Below, piece after piece: positions 61,458-64,000 of a stretch of DNA of 64,000 nt; position 1 is the first letter of the stretch, and each line of letters opens with the position of its first letter. Source of the stretch: Peptoniphilaceae bacterium (GTDB lineage: Bacteria; Bacillota; Clostridia; Tissierellales; Peptoniphilaceae); assembly GCA_022779285.1 (NCBI GenBank), contig JALFST010000002.1:62001-126000 (forward strand), given 5' to 3'. The translations under genes and the position numbers were made by a program. A model generated the notes under the pieces. It made no database searches and was not told where the DNA came from. It saw only the letters and a list, made by a program, of their open reading frames with translations.

Positions 61458-61884
61458 GGATGTAAAAGGAATCGGAAAAGCCGGTGAATTGGTCAACGCC
61501 AAGCCGGGATATTTCAATAACTTTCTTGCAAAAAACGAATTGGCAATCGAGGCAACTCCCGCGGTGCAGAAGCGCTGGAAGGAAGAGCAAAAGCGGCTGG
61601 CTGCGGAGGAAGCGGAGCGTAGAGCACAGGCGGAGGAGCTTGCCGCAAAATTGGAAAAGGCGGAAATCACCATCACCGCAAAGGGCGGCGGCGCAGGCAA
61701 GCTCTTCGGTTCCATTACGGCGCAGGACATTGCGGCGGCGGTGGAAGCCCAAACAGGGCTTGCGCTCGATAAGAAAAAAATCGAGCTCAAGGATTCCATC
61801 CGCACAACGGGTGAGCATGCGGTGGATGTTCGCGTATATGCGGGAATGCTGGCAAGGCTCACTGTCAAAGTGATTGAGGGATAG
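61438..61884 (+). CDS. rplI: 50S ribosomal protein L9
   Basis: The 148-residue protein has the L9 N-terminal domain ([20 protein letters not shown], then [16 protein letters not shown]), a long charged helix, and the C-terminal rRNA-binding domain ([20 protein letters not shown]). ATG 61438 follows AAGGAGG and lies inside the end of gdpP. The gdpP-rplI-dnaB order is conserved in Firmicutes. Confidence 0.97.
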   Translation: MKVILLKDVKGIGKAGELVNAKPGYFNNFLAKNELAIEATPAVQKRWKEEQKRLAAEEAERRAQAEELAAKLEKAEITITAKGGGAGKLFGSITAQDIAAAVEAQTGLALDKKKIELKDSIRTTGEHAVDVRVYAGMLARLTVKVIEG

Positions 61885-61886
61885 CT

Positions 61887-63254
61887 ATGGCAGAGCGGGT
61901 AGCAAATCCGCCGGCGAGCCTTTCCGCGGAACGGTCCGTTCTTGGATGTATTTTTCTTAAAAATTCGACTCTGAATATTGTTGCTGAAAAGCTTCATGTA
62001 GAGGATTTTTATTCGCAAAAGCATCAGTCCCTGTTTCAGGCAATGCTGGAATTATCTGCGGCGCATGAACCGATCGATTTTACGACAGTCGAGGCCAATC
62101 TTCGTCAAAAGGGGATTTTTGAGGAGATGGGCGGTCCGGAGTTTCTCTTTTCGATCACAGATGAGCAATTTTATATTGCCAATATCAATTCCTATGTGGA
62201 GATTGTCGCAGGGCATTCGCTGCGCAGAGCGTTGATCCGTTATGGCGATGAAATCATGCGCACCTCCACGGAGGGCGCGGATGATCCCGAAGCGCTCCTC
62301 GAGCGGGCCGAAGAGCAAATTCTTGCCATCAATCGCAATCGGACGGGTGCCGGACTCACCCTTTTGGCGGAGACGATTGAGCAGACGGTCAATCATATTT
62401 CCGAGCTTTCCATGCATCAAGGAGAGCTGACAGGCATTCCTACGGGTTTCCGCGATTTGGATTCCCAGCTGGCGGGCCTGCAGCGCTCCGATCTTGTTTT
62501 ACTGGCAGCCAGGCCGTCCATGGGTAAGACCGCTTTAGGAGTCAATATGGCCTATAATGCGGCACGTTTTACGGACGCGGAGGGAAATCATCCCTATCGT
62601 GTAGCGATTTTTTCCTTGGAGATGAGTAAATTGCAGCTCTCGCAGCGTCTGCTTTCCATGGCCTCCGGCGTGAATCTGCAGAGGATCATTGCGGGTGATT
62701 TCCAGACCACAGAGGATTGGGAGGCCCTTTTCCGGGGAGTATCGACCTTGAAGAATTTGCCGCTTTATATCGATGACACTTCGGCGATTACCGTTTCCGA
62801 GCTTCGGGCAAAATGCCGTCGCATGAAGCTGGAAAAGGGGCTTGATCTTGTGGTCATCGACTATTTGCAGCTGATGAACGCCGATGCGGGTGGCCGAAAT
62901 GAAAATCGCCAGCAGGAAATCACACAGATTTCCCGCGGCCTGAAGGGGCTTGCCAAGGAATTGGATTGTCCGGTGCTTGCACTTTCTCAGCTTTCCCGAA
63001 AGACGGAAAGCCGTGAGGGAGCAAGGCCGTTGATGAGTGATATGCGAGAGTCGGGCGCGATCGAGCAGGATGCCGATGTTGTTATGCTGCTCTATCGTGA
63101 GGATTACTATAATCCGGATTCGGAAAATGCCAATCAGACGGAGGTGATTATCGCCAAGCACCGCAATGGACCTACGGGCACGGTCAAGCTGTTCTTCAAG
63201 AAGGAGCTCACCAAGTTCGGCGATTTGAGCTATGAAACGGATCCCACTGCCTGA
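61887..63254 (+). CDS. dnaB: Replicative DNA helicase DnaB (DnaC in Bacillus nomenclature)
   Basis: The 455-residue hexameric helicase unwinds DNA at the fork. The N-terminal helical domain (LSAERSVLGCIFL) interacts with primase; the RecA-like domain has Walker A ARPSMGKTA (about residue 208), Walker B LDLVVIDYLQLMN (about 320), ALSQLSRKTE, RPLMSDMRESGAIEQDAD, and the arginine-finger region near the C terminus. It begins 2 nt after rplI. No intein or insertion is seen. Confidence 0.97.
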   Translation: MAERVANPPASLSAERSVLGCIFLKNSTLNIVAEKLHVEDFYSQKHQSLFQAMLELSAAHEPIDFTTVEANLRQKGIFEEMGGPEFLFSITDEQFYIANINSYVEIVAGHSLRRALIRYGDEIMRTSTEGADDPEALLERAEEQILAINRNRTGAGLTLLAETIEQTVNHISELSMHQGELTGIPTGFRDLDSQLAGLQRSDLVLLAARPSMGKTALGVNMAYNAARFTDAEGNHPYRVAIFSLEMSKLQLSQRLLSMASGVNLQRIIAGDFQTTEDWEALFRGVSTLKNLPLYIDDTSAITVSELRAKCRRMKLEKGLDLVVIDYLQLMNADAGGRNENRQQEITQISRGLKGLAKELDCPVLALSQLSRKTESREGARPLMSDMRESGAIEQDADVVMLLYREDYYNPDSENANQTEVIIAKHRNGPTGTVKLFFKKELTKFGDLSYETDPTA

Positions 63255-63271
63255 CGGCGGAGGAGGTGGAT

Positions 63272-64000
63272 ATGAAAGCAAAAATGGATTTATCCGTTGT
63301 TGATTTTCGAAATACGCCGATTGAGAATCTTTTTTTGGACACCTATCTTGCACAGGCAAGCGGAGATGCCATTAAAGTCTATCTTTACGGATGGAAGACG
63401 GCGTGCGGAGGAGATTCGACCGATTTGGATCCGGAGAGTCTTGCACGGCATCTGGATATGGATGAAGAGATTGTAGCGGAAGCATTGCAATATTGGGAAA
63501 ACGAAGGACTTCTGCAGATCCTTGAGGAAGAAGAGGGACTGATCGTACGATTCCGATCCATGCTGATGCTATGGGGAGGCCTTTACAATAAGAGACAGGC
63601 GCCGGAGAATCTGCGGCACGCACCGGAAACGTCCGCTTCATCCGTGAATACTGCGCAGGCTACCATATCGACAGAAGACATTCGGGAGAGGACTCGGCAT
63701 ACGGAGCCTTCGAAGACGGATTCGGAGGATGCGGCAAAGTCAAGAGCGCGGGCAGAAATGTTTCACAGGCTGGATGATCTGCTTTCCGAGGGTTTATCCT
63801 ATCGTGTTACGCTTAAGGAAAATGAAATTCGGCTGATCTTGGATATCCTGGATCGATACCCGATCGAGCCGAGCTTTTTCCTCCATGCATATCGGAGAGC
63901 GATTGAGCAAAGCGAGGCAGGCTCCCGTTCCGTCAACTATATTGCGGCTATTGTCGAAAACTGGATTCGGCTTTATGGCGTTACGACGGAGAAGACCCTG
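63272..64000 (+). CDS. DnaD-domain primosome protein (5' part; continues beyond window)
   Basis: The frame is open from ATG 63272 (GGAGGTG upstream) to the last base, 243 codons with no stop. The N-terminal part (VDFRNTPIENLFLDTYLAQ ... LARHLDMDEEIVAEALQYWENEGLL) resembles the DnaD N-terminal winged-helix domain. After a polar linker (about residues 110-160), EMFHRLDDLLSEG leads into a DnaD/DnaB_2 C-terminal domain ending with the family's YI-x2-I-x3-W motif (NYIAAIVENW). Such proteins help load the helicase encoded just upstream. A DnaI-like loader gene would be expected next but lies outside the window. Confidence 0.82.
   Translation, partial: MKAKMDLSVVDFRNTPIENLFLDTYLAQASGDAIKVYLYGWKTACGGDSTDLDPESLARHLDMDEEIVAEALQYWENEGLLQILEEEEGLIVRFRSMLMLWGGLYNKRQAPENLRHAPETSASSVNTAQATISTEDIRERTRHTEPSKTDSEDAAKSRARAEMFHRLDDLLSEGLSYRVTLKENEIRLILDILDRYPIEPSFFLHAYRRAIEQSEAGSRSVNYIAAIVENWIRLYGVTTEKTL

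Overview
The window reads as a chromosomal stretch of an anaerobic, low-to-mid-GC Gram-positive bacterium (Bacillota). Tissierellia/Peptoniphilaceae-like relatives fit best; that is inference from gene content, not a database match. The clues are a flavodiiron protein, a 1421-residue 2-hydroxyacyl-CoA dehydratase activase-type protein, FeoA-FeoA-FeoB iron uptake, a SufCBDSU operon, a type 2 IPP isomerase, surface proteins ending in PKTGD anchor signals, and the Firmicute order yybS-gdpP-rplI-dnaB-dnaD. Every confident protein gene lies on the + strand.

Layout. 1-0.7 kb: the 3' end of a winged-helix regulator and a tRNA-Arg(ACG) with its own promoter and terminator. 0.8-12.2 kb: PepD dipeptidase, an exported and probably wall-anchored C69 peptidase, and a 2301-residue repeat-rich surface protein. 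12.2-18.6 kb: asparaginase, ZIP metal transporter, flavodiiron protein, phosphoglycerate mutase, and a GtrB/GtrA-like glycosyltransferase-flippase pair. 18.7-28.8 kb: activase-type protein, LytR-CpsA-Psr protein, Fni isomerase, a cysteine-poor Mrp-type ATPase, transketolase and transaldolase.

28.8-32.7 kb is an accessory island. It holds a frameshifted small membrane-protein gene behind a strong promoter, a decayed serine recombinase, and an apparently intact type II restriction-modification pair (5-methylcytosine methyltransferase plus nuclease). Three GGACTAT repeats lie upstream of the pair, and a 16-bp direct repeat brackets roughly 3.1 kb. From 32.7 kb the core genome resumes with feoA-feoA-feoB behind a near-consensus promoter carrying two palindromes, the first resembling a DtxR-type operator. 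Then comes sufCBDSU.

41.0-43.3 kb holds two unrecognised genes and a ~1 kb gene-poor stretch. That stretch contains a strong orphan terminator and a cluster of four perfect plus two near-perfect DnaA boxes just upstream of hpf. 43.3-50.4 kb: hpf, secA, prfB with its +1 programmed frameshift, proS, and a thioredoxin-fold lipoprotein. 50.5-57.6 kb: an Ami/Opp-type oligopeptide importer (SBP, two permeases, two ATPases) with an SBP-distal terminator, then a purine nucleoside phosphorylase. 58.4-64 kb: yybS-like gene, gdpP, rplI, dnaB and a DnaD-like gene that runs off the window, mostly overlapping or tightly spaced.

Together the genes describe housekeeping (translation, secretion, replication, central carbon, Fe-S assembly) plus surface display and peptide scavenging. 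The most unusual items are the restriction-modification island with its bracketing repeats, the DnaA-box cluster in a one-directional gene field, the two-palindrome feo leader, the Mrp-type ATPase without its CXXC motif, and the C69 peptidase whose signal-peptide cleavage should expose its nucleophile.
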